34,729 nt of DNA from Methanobrevibacter ruminantium (GCF_016294135.1 NZ_JAEDCO010000017.1:1-34729), one strand, 5' to 3'. Positions 15,578 through 23,206 are shown, counted from the stretch's first letter. Numbers and translations: made by a program. The notes: generated by a model from the letters alone, not told the origin.

Positions 15578-15841
15578 TCACTCTAAATACTTCAAGACCT
15601 CTTTTGCCAAATCTGTATTTTGATATAGCCTGCCCTTTTTCACTTTTTCATTTATGCAGATGACCAATCCTTGCTTTTTCAATGAGCTTAATACATTAGA
15701 TGCGTGACTTGTTCTGATGTCAAGATGTTTGGCTACTTCTGAGGGCATCTTAAGCCCTTCTCCTATGAATTTCAAAGTTTTTGTCCTATATGGAGACACT
15801 TTTACAAATCCTACAATCTCCATTAATTTTTCATTATTCAT
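15578..15841 (-). CDS. Winged-helix transcriptional regulator
   Basis: An 87-residue one-domain DNA-binding protein. Residues 18-75 form a winged helix: PYRTKTLKFIGEG, then MPSEVAKHLDIRTSHASNVLSSLKKQGLV, in which the second and recognition helices are clear, then the wing CINEKVKKGRLYQNT. It resembles the MarR/ArsR-like archaeal HTH_20 type regulators. There is no ribosome-binding site, and a TATA box lies about 30 bases upstream, so the mRNA is probably leaderless. An inverted repeat lies between TATA box and start codon, suggesting self-repression. The ligand is unknown. Confidence 0.82.
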   Translation of the reverse strand: MNNEKLMEIVGFVKVSPYRTKTLKFIGEGLKMPSEVAKHLDIRTSHASNVLSSLKKQGLVICINEKVKKGRLYQNTDLAKEVLKYLE

Positions 15842-15847
15842 ATATTA

Positions 15848-15880
15848 ATATTGTATTAATAAAACAATATATTTATATAA
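15848..15880 (-). promoter_or_regulatory. Promoter and operator-like inverted repeat of the winged-helix gene
   Basis: On the minus strand TTATATAAAT (about 15871-15880) is a TATA box. Between it and the ATG, ATATTGT at 15848-15854 and ACAATAT at 15864-15870 form perfect seven-base arms nine bases apart, a spacing suited to a dimeric winged-helix protein. It would cover the predicted transcription start. Confidence 0.5.
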
Positions 15881-15994
15881 ACAAAATATATAAATTATAT
15901 TATATATTAGCATTTTTATATTAATTTTACGCACTCAATATTTTATTTTTTGCGATTTTGTGAAGGATAGATGATTTTTAGCTATTTTTCTTTG

Positions 15995-16016
15995 AAATTA
16001 GTATTCATGCTAATTT
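15995..16016 (+). promoter_or_regulatory. Inverted repeat upstream of the zinc-ribbon cluster
   Basis: AAATTAG at 15995-16001 and CTAATTT at 16010-16016 are perfect arms with an eight-base centre, 36 bases before the first zinc-ribbon gene. It may be an operator; its AT-rich nature weakens the case. Confidence 0.3.
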
Positions 16017-16051
16017 TTATAGATTTTTCAATTGATTAAAAAGGTGATATT

Positions 16052-16729
16052 ATGGCATTTTGTCAAAATTGTGGAAATGAAGTTGAGGATGGGGCTAAAT
16101 TCTGTCCAGGTTGTGGAAATCCTTTAGACGGTTCAGCACCAACTCAGCAAGAACAAAGCCAAGGTATTTTGGGAGACATCAAAAAAACAGGTTTAGGCTT
16201 TAAGAAGAAAATGGATAATTATGCTCATGGTGAGCATATAAATTATGAAAAGCCGGAAGGTGCATTGTATTTCATCAATGGATTGCAAGGAACCCTGGCT
16301 GTATTTGAAGACTATGTCGAATTCGATTTCTCAGGAAGCGGAATCAAGAAATGGCAAAGCGGTTTCGGTGGAGTGAAAAAAGTATATTTCCATCAAATCA
16401 ACAGTATTCAAAAAAGGGATGCGACTGAACTTGTTAACGGTACACTCGAATTTGAGCTTCCAGGAATGGCAACAAGCAAATGGGGTCCTACAAGTGAAAA
16501 TCTGATCACTTACCTTCCAAAGTATCAGGATGAGGTAAATAAGATCTATGACTTTGTGAATGATAAGATCTTAGCTATCAACCAAGGCAAATCCCAACCT
16601 ACCCAAGTGGTTCAAAATGAGGTTAGCCCTATGGCTAAACTCAAAGAGGCTAAAGAGCTTTTGGATATGGGTGTAATAAGCCAAGAGGAATTTGATGAAA
16701 TAAAGGCTAAGTGCTTGGAACAGATGTAA
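16052..16729 (+). CDS. Zinc-ribbon, PH-like and SHOCT domain protein
   Basis: A 225-residue protein with three parts. A zinc ribbon lies at the N-terminus (CxxC at Cys4/Cys7 and Cys18/Cys21). The middle (about residues 65-170) is a beta-rich domain of bacterial PH/DUF4429 type, with strands such as LYFINGLQGTLAVFEDYVEF and KKVYFHQINSIQKRD. A C-terminal SHOCT helix pair (residues 192-225, MAKLKEAKELLDMGVISQEEFDEIKAKCL) is typical. SHOCT tails are known as small oligomerisation modules. There is no signal peptide, so it is cytoplasmic or membrane-associated through partners. Its stop is 10 bases before the next zinc-ribbon gene, so the two form an operon. Confidence 0.82.
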   Translation: MAFCQNCGNEVEDGAKFCPGCGNPLDGSAPTQQEQSQGILGDIKKTGLGFKKKMDNYAHGEHINYEKPEGALYFINGLQGTLAVFEDYVEFDFSGSGIKKWQSGFGGVKKVYFHQINSIQKRDATELVNGTLEFELPGMATSKWGPTSENLITYLPKYQDEVNKIYDFVNDKILAINQGKSQPTQVVQNEVSPMAKLKEAKELLDMGVISQEEFDEIKAKCLEQM

Positions 16730-16739
16730 GAGGGATAAG

Positions 16740-17207
16740 ATGATAAAATGCAGTGAATGTGGTGGTGAACTGGAGCAAACAGCTGATTTCTGTCCAAATT
16801 GTGGAACAAAGGTGGACAAATCTGCAGTAGTGAAAGAAGAGATTCAACCGGTTCCAAGTCAAAACACCAAATTTTGTTCCAACTGTGGTGCAAAGATTGA
16901 TGTCAAGGCAGAAATTTGCCCTAAATGCGGAGTCAGGGTTGCAGGGGCATCTGAGCAAAAAAGCCCATTTTTCGCTTTGATATTGTCTTTCCTTTTCCCA
17001 GGTTTGGGACAATTTTATAATGGGCATTCTAAAAAGGGAATCATCCTCGTCGTTGGAGCTATTGTCTCCGTTATATTATATGTGATTTTAATCGGTGCAA
17101 TTTTATACTTGCTCATATGGATTTATGGATTATATGACGCTTATAAATCAGCAGAAGCAATCAACAATGGAGTAAATGTTCCTGATGAGATTTCCTTAAA
17201 TTTCTAG
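16740..17207 (+). CDS. Double zinc-ribbon TM2-domain membrane protein
   Basis: A 155-residue protein with two zinc ribbons (Cys4, 7, 18, 21 and Cys46, 49, 60, 63) followed by a TM2-type membrane hairpin at about residues 72-150. The sequence FFALILSFLFPGLGQFYNGHSKKGIIL contains the PGLGQFYNG motif characteristic of TM2 domains, then a second hydrophobic segment and the LYDAYKSAEAINNG end. A GAGGGAT ribosome-binding site precedes the ATG. It is co-transcribed with the zinc-ribbon/SHOCT gene just upstream. The molecular role of TM2 proteins is poorly defined; a membrane scaffold with cytoplasmic zinc ribbons is the reasonable reading. Confidence 0.85.
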   Translation: MIKCSECGGELEQTADFCPNCGTKVDKSAVVKEEIQPVPSQNTKFCSNCGAKIDVKAEICPKCGVRVAGASEQKSPFFALILSFLFPGLGQFYNGHSKKGIILVVGAIVSVILYVILIGAILYLLIWIYGLYDAYKSAEAINNGVNVPDEISLNF

Positions 17208-17220
17208 AGGATATTTAAAA

Positions 17221-17304
17221 GATTAAAACTAATTTCTTAAACAAAAATTATCTTTTTTAAAATGATTAAAATAAATTTCTAAAAAAATTATCTTTTTTAA
17301 AAAA
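17221..17304 (+). repeat. Imperfect direct repeat of about 43 bases
   Basis: Two similar units start at 17221 and 17264 (GATTAAAACTAATTTCT and GATTAAAATAAATTTCT), each ending in TTATCTTTTTTAAAA. They fill the gap between the TM2 gene and the secreted-protein gene. The T-runs may also serve as a terminator. Confidence 0.7.
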
Positions 17305-17339
17305 GAATAATTTTTTAATTATTTTTAGGAGAGAATGAA

Positions 17340-18155
17340 ATGAAAAGGATTTTTGGAATTTTATTGATGATAATGGTATTTGGAATGTTGATTTCATCAG
17401 TGTCTGCTGAGGAATTGAAACCTTATGATTTTGGAGGTTATACTTTGAATGTGCCGGGAGATAATTGGCATTGGTTCAATGCACCATACCCTGGTTCCAG
17501 TAATGGAAATGGCGTGTCAATTTCTCACTTCTATGGAGATGAGTTTAAAGAGGCAAGGGTAACAGACTTTGAAGATTTTTCAAAAACCTATTTCGGCAAT
17601 TATGACCTTATCGAAGATGAGGATGGCTTAAAAGTTTATCAAGCAGGTAATGATTATATTGTTGCCAAGTATTCTGTTGATGAATTATATGTCATTAAAG
17701 ATAAGGATTTGAATGAAGGGAAAGCAATTGCTGAAAGCGCACAATTAAAATCTAATGAAACTGTTGATGAAGACAGTGATAAGTTATTCACTGAATCTGA
17801 TGCCTTTGATAATCTATTTAAAATGGACATTCCTAAAAAATCAGAATTTGAAAAAATTAATGAAGAGGGAAACGAATCATATTCCACAGTTTCATTTAAA
17901 GATTATAATAAGGATATTGCAGTAAACTATGTGGAATCTGATGATATGGATGCAGTTAAGGAACATATTTCCGAAATGATCGGTCTTAATGATGGCAATT
18001 TAACTGAAGAAGGTAACCTCACTATCGCTGAAACTGTTTATGGTGAAAATAGCGTTTATGTATTTTCAGACAATAAGGCGGTGGAGGTATCAAGCTCAAA
18101 GGTAGACTTGGACATATTAAAGGAAATGGCAAAATCAGTTGAATTTGAAGATTAA
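17340..18155 (+). CDS. Secreted acidic protein of unknown function
   Basis: A 271-residue protein with a signal peptide (MKRIFGILLMIMVFGML, cut after SVSA at residue 23). The mature part is acidic and appears to be two related alpha/beta halves. The first covers residues 24-140 (YTLNVPGDNWHWFN, then YIVAKYSVDELYVI). The second covers about 155-271 (FKMDIPKKSEFEKIN, then SVYVFSDNKAVEVSSS). Both halves end with an ILKEMAKSVEF-like or GKAIAESAQL-like helix. No family can be named. AGGAGAG gives a good ribosome-binding site for ATG 17340. It lies between the two zinc-ribbon genes and the zinc-ribbon peptidase, all on the same strand, and may act with them at the cell envelope. Confidence 0.7.
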   Translation: MKRIFGILLMIMVFGMLISSVSAEELKPYDFGGYTLNVPGDNWHWFNAPYPGSSNGNGVSISHFYGDEFKEARVTDFEDFSKTYFGNYDLIEDEDGLKVYQAGNDYIVAKYSVDELYVIKDKDLNEGKAIAESAQLKSNETVDEDSDKLFTESDAFDNLFKMDIPKKSEFEKINEEGNESYSTVSFKDYNKDIAVNYVESDDMDAVKEHISEMIGLNDGNLTEEGNLTIAETVYGENSVYVFSDNKAVEVSSSKVDLDILKEMAKSVEFED

Positions 18156-18239
18156 TCTCTTCTTTTCTTTTTTTTCATTGCTGTTTATTTCAAATGTTGC
18201 GAAGGTTTTTTTAAAAAAATTTAATTTATGGGGGGGGTC

Positions 18240-19505
18240 ATGATTAAAAAAGATGACCGAAGTCCGATAAATCCGTTTACAGGTAAAGAGCATTACGATA
18301 CGGTGGATGATGACAAGTTCCTAAAGGAAATATTTGGCTATTATTATCAGGAACTGAGCAAATATCAGATATTGGATGAAAGTCCGCAAGGTCAACTGAC
18401 TATTCAAATTGCAACAAAGCTAATCCGTACCGTTGAGGAATTCCTATATAAGATTGGCAGATATGATTATGTTGACGGCTACTATGAATGGGAAGTTCAC
18501 TTAATTGCAAATGACTGCATCAATGCCACCTGTCATGCAGGTGGAAAGATTACAGTTTACTCTGGAATTCTATCAGTTGCAAATACAGAAGAGAGGTTAG
18601 CATTTATTTTAGCTCATGAGATGGCTCATGCATTGCTTGACCATAGCAGAACAAAGATAAGTGCCCGTCAGACCAAGGAAGGGCTTGCTTCAGCAGCTTG
18701 GTTAGGTAGTTTTGCATTGGATCTTTTCGGAATGGGCGAAATTGGAAGCATGGCCAGAGCCGCGACAAATGTTGTGAATGTAGGTTCCGAATATTTCCTG
18801 ATGCAGCCTTGGGGAAGGGATCAGGAATACGAAGCTGATAAATTGGGGATGTTGATAGCCCATTTGGCTGGATATGACATTAGTCACGTTCCCAAATTTT
18901 GGATGGAGTTTACTGGATCCAACGCAAGAGGATTTGATTTCTTTTCAACACACCCTGCAGATGACAAAAGAATTGCAGTGATGATTGAAACTGAAGAGGA
19001 GATCATCAACACCGATGATTTCTATAGCAGACCCATCCTATCTGAAACACCTAAACCAAAGGATGAATACAATCCATATGTTGAAACAAATGGAACTCAG
19101 ATACCTCAAGATCTTGGAGATAATAATAAGGATTCCACCATTAGTTTGGGAGATATCATTGCTCAAACAAATATGGAAACGGTACCTCAAGCTTCAGCCT
19201 TAACCGGCGTCAAATCAAGAGGTAATTCAGGTAATATAAGCACTGGATTCATAGTTCCGAATGACTACAAGACTTGCCCTAATTGCAATAGGCAAGTAGA
19301 TTCTAATGCTAAATTCTGCATGTCCTGTGGATTTAACTTGGAAGAGCTTAAATGTCCATCATGTGGTGCAAGGGTTAAGAAAGAGGATTCCTTCTGCATG
19401 AACTGTGGAAACAGATTGGAAAGTGAATCAATATGCTCTTCCTGTGGTTCTAAGGTGAAAAAGGGAAATAACTTTTGTACATTCTGTGGAAATAAATTGA
19501 ATTGA
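18240..19505 (+). CDS. M48-family metallopeptidase with three C-terminal zinc ribbons
   Basis: A 421-residue protein. The M48 (Ste24/HtpX/Oma1-like) zinc peptidase core shows HEMAH at 126-130, the third ligand Glu196 in QEYEADKLG, and the late STHPADDKRI motif typical of M48 proteins. Unlike HtpX, no convincing membrane helices frame the active site; one moderately hydrophobic stretch is at 151-165. After a polar linker (about 255-340) come three zinc ribbons at 346-363, 372-389 and 399-416, each CxxC-CxxC. I choose ATG 18240 rather than ATG 18228: an eight-G run at 18230-18237 lies between them and serves as the ribosome-binding site for 18240. It probably belongs functionally with the zinc-ribbon genes upstream. 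The substrate is unknown. Confidence 0.85.
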   Translation: MIKKDDRSPINPFTGKEHYDTVDDDKFLKEIFGYYYQELSKYQILDESPQGQLTIQIATKLIRTVEEFLYKIGRYDYVDGYYEWEVHLIANDCINATCHAGGKITVYSGILSVANTEERLAFILAHEMAHALLDHSRTKISARQTKEGLASAAWLGSFALDLFGMGEIGSMARAATNVVNVGSEYFLMQPWGRDQEYEADKLGMLIAHLAGYDISHVPKFWMEFTGSNARGFDFFSTHPADDKRIAVMIETEEEIINTDDFYSRPILSETPKPKDEYNPYVETNGTQIPQDLGDNNKDSTISLGDIIAQTNMETVPQASALTGVKSRGNSGNISTGFIVPNDYKTCPNCNRQVDSNAKFCMSCGFNLEELKCPSCGARVKKEDSFCMNCGNRLESESICSSCGSKVKKGNNFCTFCGNKLN

Positions 19506-19552
19506 TTTTTTTCCATTTTTCATATTATCTTTATTTTAAACCATTTTTTTAA

Positions 19553-19703
19553 CTTTTTTCTCATTCAAATAAAATAATTTTTCTTAAAATCTTATAACTT
19601 AATTTTTCTCATTCAAATAAAATAATTTTTCTTAAAATCTTATAACTTAATTTTTCTCATTCAAATAAAATAATTTTTCTTAAAATCTCAATAACTTAAT
19701 TTT
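19553..19703 (+). repeat. Three tandem 48-base repeats between genes
   Basis: Head-to-tail copies share CTCATTCAAATAAAATAAT, beginning at 19560, 19608 and 19656, a regular 48-base period. The third copy diverges slightly at its end (CTCAATAACTTAAT). There are no spacers, so this is not CRISPR. The repeats fill most of the gap between the peptidase and methyltransferase genes. Confidence 0.93.
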
Positions 19704-19719
19704 TATATCTACATTCTAT

Positions 19720-19745
19720 TTTAGGTATACCTAAACTTTAAATAC
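19720..19745 (+). promoter_or_regulatory. DtxR-box-like 16-base palindrome abutting a TATA box
   Basis: TTTAGGTATACCTAAA (19720-19735) is a perfect palindrome that resembles the TTAGG-centred operators of DtxR-family metal regulators. It directly abuts the TATA box CTTTAAATAC (19736-19745) of the methyltransferase gene at 19794. A bound protein would block access of the basal transcription factors. A DtxR-family gene is present at 29547. Confidence 0.65.
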
Positions 19746-19793
19746 TATTAAAATAAACAATTAATTAATTAATTAAAAAATTGAGGTATAACC

Positions 19794-20573
19794 ATGAATT
19801 TAGAAGGTGTAGAAAAAACAATGCTTTTGACTTTATACACTAAAGCCAAGCATTCCCAAAAGAAAAATCACAAATTTTTTGACTTTAAGGCAATAGATGT
19901 AATTTCTGAAATTGATTATGACTTTTCCATAGCAGATAAGGACTATCAAATGCAATGGGGAGTGATTTCAAGAACTATCGTCTTGGATGATATGGTTTCA
20001 AAATATATCCGCTCACATCCCAGATGCACAGTAGTGAATATTGCTTCTGGAATGGACACCAGATACAATCGATTGGACAATGGAATAATCAAATGGTATA
20101 ATGTTGATTTGGAAAATTCAGCAAGGTTCAGACTGAATTATATTAAGGACAGCAGTAGGGTAAAGACATTGGCATATTCAGCGATGGATCCATCATGGGT
20201 CAGTGAAATAGAAGAAAGTGATGATGTTTTGTTCATAATTGAGGGATTGTCAATGTATCTTACTGAAGATGACAATAAGAGGATTCTGGACATAATTGAT
20301 GAAAATTTCAAGTCATGCACTGTATTCACTGAAATAATGCCTCCGGTTTCAGTAAAGAATGTTAAGGAGAAATCAGTAGAGGAAATGGATGCCAAATTCA
20401 TTTGGGGGGTTCAAGAAGGTCATGAGCTTTTAAAATTGAATTCCAACTTCAAATGGGTAAAGGATGTAAATCTTTTTGATGGGATGAATGTATATAAGCC
20501 ATTCACTAAGCTATTTACTTGGATTCCATTTATAAGAAACAGAATGGATTATATTGCTGTTTTGGAAAAATAA
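19794..20573 (+). CDS. LCM-family class I SAM-dependent methyltransferase
   Basis: A 259-residue methyltransferase of the leucine carboxyl methyltransferase (LCM/PPM1/TcmP) family. The motif VVNIASGMDTRYNRL at about 80-94 matches the family's V-x-x-G-A-G-x-D-T-R-x-x-R-L SAM-binding signature, followed by WYNVDLEN (acidic ribose-binding strand), the A-x-D-x-S-W region as AMDPSWV, and the FIIEGLSMYL motif that is near universal in the family. Members methylate carboxyl or hydroxyl groups of varied substrates; the target here is not predictable. GAGGT precedes ATG 19794. The promoter carries a DtxR-box-like palindrome, so expression may answer to iron or manganese. It is convergent with the flavodoxin gene. 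Confidence 0.85.
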   Translation: MNLEGVEKTMLLTLYTKAKHSQKKNHKFFDFKAIDVISEIDYDFSIADKDYQMQWGVISRTIVLDDMVSKYIRSHPRCTVVNIASGMDTRYNRLDNGIIKWYNVDLENSARFRLNYIKDSSRVKTLAYSAMDPSWVSEIEESDDVLFIIEGLSMYLTEDDNKRILDIIDENFKSCTVFTEIMPPVSVKNVKEKSVEEMDAKFIWGVQEGHELLKLNSNFKWVKDVNLFDGMNVYKPFTKLFTWIPFIRNRMDYIAVLEK

Positions 20574-20696
20574 TTTCAAAATGGCATTTTATTTCTTATA
20601 GTAAAAAGAGTTTAAAATTTAAGAATTAAATTATAATAAAAATTAGAATTAAAAATAAAAAAGTAAGAAAAAATCTAAAAAAGATAAAGGATTAAT

Positions 20697-21203
20697 TTAT
20701 TCATTAATCCATGATTTTACAGCATCTTTTGAATCATATACATTAGCACCAGGAATTGATAATCCTTTTTTGATTAGAGCTCCTTCGCACAATTTTTTCA
20801 AGTCTTTTTGTGATGAACCGAAATCGGAACCTTCATGGGTTACAAAAGGCTTAACTGTTTTTCCTTTAAAATCCAATTGCTCCAATTGGGTAAACATAGG
20901 CATTGGCAATGTTCCCCACCAGTTTGGAAAACCGATATATACAGTGTCATATGCATCTATGCTATCTAAGGTTTCCTTGATTTCAGGTCTTGCATCTGAT
21001 TGCTGTTCCTTTTTAGCAACATCAATGCATTTCATGTAATCATCAGGATATTCATCTGCAGGTTCAACTTTGAATAAGTCTGCATTATCCAATTCCTGAA
21101 TGTATTCTGCAATCACTTCTGTGTTTCCTTTTTCAATGTTTTTAAGTTCTCCACCAAAGTAGTTTTCACCACTTCTAGAAAAATAAATTACAATACTTGA
21201 CAT
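20697..21203 (-). CDS. Flavodoxin (flavodoxin_4 type)
   Basis: A 168-residue single-domain flavodoxin. The N-terminus SSIVIYFSRSGENY holds the FMN phosphate loop; the GFPNWWGTLPMPMFTQLEQ segment is the second flavin loop typical of the flavodoxin_4 group; and THEGSDFGSSQKDL matches its third conserved segment. These proteins carry electrons in the cytoplasm and often replace ferredoxin when iron is short. GGAGATG precedes the start on the minus strand. Its promoter, about 130 bases upstream, combines a TATA box with a DtxR-box-like site, consistent with metal regulation. Confidence 0.88.
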   Translation of the reverse strand: MSSIVIYFSRSGENYFGGELKNIEKGNTEVIAEYIQELDNADLFKVEPADEYPDDYMKCIDVAKKEQQSDARPEIKETLDSIDAYDTVYIGFPNWWGTLPMPMFTQLEQLDFKGKTVKPFVTHEGSDFGSSQKDLKKLCEGALIKKGLSIPGANVYDSKDAVKSWINE

Positions 21204-21330
21204 GATGGCATCTCCTTTTTTTGATTTTCAACAATTAATTAATAATTTAATAAATTCACTTGTTAAATGTTCTGTTTTTATTTCAATATTTTCTTTTTTT
21301 AAAATTCTTAATAATCCCTTATAAACAAAA

Positions 21331-21355
21331 CTTTTTTATAGTAAGGCAAACCTAT
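21331..21355 (-). promoter_or_regulatory. DtxR-box-like site and TATA box of the flavodoxin gene
   Basis: On the minus strand ATAGGTTTGCCTTA (21355 to 21342) is followed directly by CTATAAAAAAG (21341 to 21331), a TATA box, giving a leader of about 100 bases. The box agrees with the palindrome at 19721-19734 at about ten of fourteen positions and sits in the same place relative to the TATA box. The rest of the 21204-21503 gap is AT-rich and must hold the thermosome promoter. Confidence 0.5.
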
Positions 21356-21503
21356 GTATAACTATATGGATAATTTAATATTAATTAAATATAATTTAAT
21401 TTTTATTATGAATTCTTATAATTAATTCTTGTAATTAATCTTTATAATTACTAATAAATTATCTTATTTAAAAATAACACTGATTAAAATTAAGGAGATT
21501 ATT

Positions 21504-23156
21504 ATGGCACAAATTAATCAACCTAGGTATATTTTACGTGATGATACTGAAAGATTTCAAGGAAATCAAGCTTTAAGAATGAATATTTTTGCAAGTCAAA
21601 TTTTAGCAAGCATTGTAAGAACCACTCTCGGTCCAAAAGGAATGGATAAAATGTTAGTGGATAAGAAAATGGGTGATGTGGTTGTAACCAATGATGGAGC
21701 AACTATTTTACAGGAAATGGATATTGCACACCCTGCCGCAAAAATGCTTGTGGAAATTGCAAGAAAACAAGAAAATGTAGTTGGAGACGGAACCACTACA
21801 GTTGTAATCATTGCTGGTGAATTGCTTAAGAAAGCAATGGAATTATATGAAGATGGAACTGCAATCCCAACCATTCTCATTGGATACAGATTAGCAGTTG
21901 CAAAAGCAATGGAAATCTTATATAGCATTTCAACCGATGCAAGAGACCCAGACACATTATTTGGAATTGCAAAAACCGCAATGACAGGTAAAGGTTCAGA
22001 TTATGCTAAAGATGAACTTGCAGACTTGCTTGTTCAAGCTGCATTGAAAGTTGAAGAAGGAGAAAAATTAGACAAATCACTCATTAAAATCCACAGAATC
22101 AATGGTGGAAGTGTAGAGGACTCCTTAATTGTTGACGGTATCTATATTGACCAAGGTAGAGCTAATGAAGCTATGCCTGAAGAAATGCATGATGCTAAAA
22201 TCGCTTTAATGAAATATCCTTTAGAATTGAAAGATTTGGAAAACGCTAAAGTTGACTTCACTGACCCATTGCAAATGCAGGCTTTCCTTGACAGTGAACA
22301 GGAAACCTTGAAGGAAATTGCTGATAAGATTATCGATTCAGGATGTAATGTATTGTTCTGTCAAAAAGGTATTGATGATGTAGTGCAACATCACTTATCC
22401 AAAGCTGGAATCATGGCTTTCAAGAGAGTTAAAAACACTGACGTAAAAAGAATCATGAAAGCTACCGGTGCTGAACTCATTACCAATATTGAAGACTTGA
22501 CTCCTGAAGTATTAGGTAAGGCAGGTTACATACACCAAGAAAAGGTCTTTGACCAAATCATTACCTTCATTGAAGAATGTGAAGACCCTAAAGCAAGTTC
22601 CATTTTAATCCGTGGAAGTACCAGACACGTTTCCTCTGAAATCGAAAGGGCTATGGAAGATGCATTAGGTGTAGTTGCAGCTACTGTTGAAGATGGGAAA
22701 GTAGTATATGGTGGAGGAGCTCCTGAAATTGAAATTGCAAGACAACTCAGAACCTACGCCAATACAATCAGCGGAAGAGAGCAAATAGCTGTAAATGCAT
22801 TTGCAGACGCTTTGGAAATCGTACCAAGAACCTTATCTGAAAATGCAGGTTTAAACACCATTGACTTATTAGTGGAACTTAGAGCAGCTCATGAAGATAA
22901 CATAAATATGGGATTGGATGTATTTGAAGGTAAAGTTGTAGATATGAAAGAAGCTGGTGTTGTTGAGCCGCAAAGAGTCAAAAAGCAAGCTATTCAAGCA
23001 GCTCAAGAAGCTTGTGAAATGATCTTGCGTATTGACGATTTGGTTGCAGCAGCTGGTGCACTTCAAAAAGTCGACCCCGATGAAAACTTAGATCACAGTG
23101 GTATGCCTCCTGCTCCTGGTATGGGTGGAATGGGTGGAATGCCTCCTATGATGTAG
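21504..23156 (+). CDS. ths: Thermosome subunit (group II chaperonin)
   Basis: A 550-residue archaeal chaperonin subunit that forms double-ring folding chambers powered by ATP. Motifs are canonical: TLGPKGMDKMLVD near residues 42-54, NDGATIL near 67-73, GDGTTTVV near 93-100, and the late GGGAPEIE near 410. The C-terminus is the flexible Gly/Met-rich tail (PGMGGMGGMPPMM) typical of these proteins. AAGGAG precedes ATG 21504. It has codon choice and length normal for a highly expressed gene and is followed by the strongest terminator in the window. I cannot tell which paralogue (alpha or beta) it is. Confidence 0.97.
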   Translation: MAQINQPRYILRDDTERFQGNQALRMNIFASQILASIVRTTLGPKGMDKMLVDKKMGDVVVTNDGATILQEMDIAHPAAKMLVEIARKQENVVGDGTTTVVIIAGELLKKAMELYEDGTAIPTILIGYRLAVAKAMEILYSISTDARDPDTLFGIAKTAMTGKGSDYAKDELADLLVQAALKVEEGEKLDKSLIKIHRINGGSVEDSLIVDGIYIDQGRANEAMPEEMHDAKIALMKYPLELKDLENAKVDFTDPLQMQAFLDSEQETLKEIADKIIDSGCNVLFCQKGIDDVVQHHLSKAGIMAFKRVKNTDVKRIMKATGAELITNIEDLTPEVLGKAGYIHQEKVFDQIITFIEECEDPKASSILIRGSTRHVSSEIERAMEDALGVVAATVEDGKVVYGGGAPEIEIARQLRTYANTISGREQIAVNAFADALEIVPRTLSENAGLNTIDLLVELRAAHEDNINMGLDVFEGKVVDMKEAGVVEPQRVKKQAIQAAQEACEMILRIDDLVAAAGALQKVDPDENLDHSGMPPAPGMGGMGGMPPMM

Positions 23157-23157
23157 C

Positions 23158-23206
23158 CCAGCTTTTCCGCTCCTTCGGAGCGCAAAAACTGGACCAAAAT
23201 TTTTTC
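23158..23206 (+). terminator. Long GC-cored hairpin terminator after the thermosome gene
   Basis: CGCTCC (23168-23173) pairs with GGAGCG (23177-23182) around a TTC loop; outside it TTTT pairs with AAAA and CCAG (23158-23161) pairs with CTGG (23189-23192). The hairpin starts one base after the stop codon and is followed by AAAATTTTTTCT. It is conspicuous in this AT-rich genome. Confidence 0.8.

Noticed and set aside
16571..17027. Overlapping minus-strand frames opposite the zinc-ribbon genes
   Set aside because: They lie opposite clear zinc-ribbon and TM2 domains and have no features of their own.
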